A DNA stretch of 16,140 nucleotides, from positions 1 through 16,140 of the forward strand of contig JAKALI010000037.1 in NCBI GenBank assembly GCA_021813195.1. The letters run 5' to 3'. Position numbers and translations under genes: made by a program. Under the pieces are notes generated by a model, which was given only the letters and a program-made list of their open reading frames with translations, did not search any database and was not told the origin of the DNA. Shown in pieces: positions 15,866-16,140 of the stretch. This stretch comes from Pseudomonadota bacterium. GTDB lineage: Bacteria > Pseudomonadota > Alphaproteobacteria > Rhizobiales > Hyphomicrobiaceae. Position 1 is the first letter of the stretch. Each line of letters starts with the position of its first letter.

Positions 15866-16140
15866 ATGAAACCGAGAGCAACGAGCACATCCAAACCGTT
15901 GGCACCCTGGCGTGGCATCGCACCCTGCCGGATGAGCACAACCGTGCGGATGCGGGGGCCCGTCGCGGCGCGGGCCGTTGGAGCGCTGGTGCCCCAGATT
16001 ACCCGCAAGTCTTTCGCGAAATTCGGTTTCTCGACGGCCAGCCTGCTCATGGACTGGCCCCGCATCGCCGGGGCTGGCCTCGCGGGCTGCACCGTTCCAG
16101 AACGACTGCGTTGGCCGCGTCGGCCAGACGAGCCGGATGA
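15866..16140 (+). CDS. DUF721 (DciA-like) protein, 3'-truncated
   Basis: An open frame from ATG 15866 runs off the right edge (91 codons visible). The diagnostic part is VGALVPQITRKSFAKFGFST, then ASLLMDWPRIAGAGLAGCTV and PERLRWPR, matching the DUF721 N-terminal domain (helices with the WPxIxGxxLA core and the PxxLRW strand). DUF721 includes DciA, the ancestral loader of the DnaB replicative helicase; whether this alphaproteobacterial copy loads helicase is inference. The start is supported by gggaag four bases upstream; in-frame ATGs at 15932 and 15950 are alternatives that lack a clear ribosome site. The first about 35 residues are basic and rich in Ser, Pro and Arg. It is divergent from mutY with a 91-base spacer, a pairing I recall as usual in Hyphomicrobiales. 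Confidence 0.85.
   Translation, partial: MKPRATSTSKPLAPWRGIAPCRMSTTVRMRGPVAARAVGALVPQITRKSFAKFGFSTASLLMDWPRIAGAGLAGCTVPERLRWPRRPDEPD

Noticed and set aside
15775..16092. 106-codon N-terminal extension of mutY
   Set aside because: It lies opposite the DUF721 coding sequence, lacks homology, and a good ribosome site marks the start at 15774.

Overview
The window is high-GC chromosomal DNA from an alphaproteobacterium, most likely of the Hyphomicrobiales (Rhizobiales). The evidence is an atpHAGDC cluster without the F0 genes, a beta subunit with the alphaproteobacterial insertion after the [11 protein letters not shown] motif, a CtpA protease followed by two RppH-type Nudix hydrolases, an A-type iron-sulfur carrier, and MutY divergent from a DUF721 gene. 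The last two-component pair resembles the MoxY/MoxX group known from methylotrophs, which would suit a Hyphomicrobium-like organism, but this is inference.

Layout. Bases 1-2170 read rightward: the 3' end of ctpA, a clear rho-independent terminator, and two tandem rppH paralogues. Bases 2245-7751 read leftward and hold the F1 ATP synthase operon in the order atpH, atpA, atpG, atpD, a small unrecognised cysteine-containing gene, atpC. The operon carries intercistronic hairpins and a REP-like palindrome between atpA and atpG. Bases 7752-8385 have no convincing gene. They hold a terminator-like hairpin, a perfect palindrome, an ATTCTAC-N10-GTAGAAT inverted repeat and a TATAAT box facing the atp operon. 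From 8386 a small single-pass membrane protein of unknown function reads rightward, followed by a doubtful 73-residue ORF with a strong ribosome binding site. Then come yheS (ABC-F, leftward), rnhB (rightward), an A-type Fe-S carrier (leftward), a histidine kinase and response regulator (rightward), mutY (leftward), and the start of a DUF721/DciA-like gene (rightward) that runs off the right edge.

Functionally this is mainly a housekeeping region: energy conservation (F1 sector), mRNA 5'-end processing (RppH), ribosome rescue (ABC-F), genome maintenance (RNase HII, MutY, DUF721/DciA), Fe-S delivery and one signalling pair. No mobile element, CRISPR array, rRNA or tRNA was seen. The least explained parts are the small Cys protein between atpD and atpC, the control region at about 8262-8385 with the unknown membrane protein beside it, and the palindromic unit inside the atp operon.
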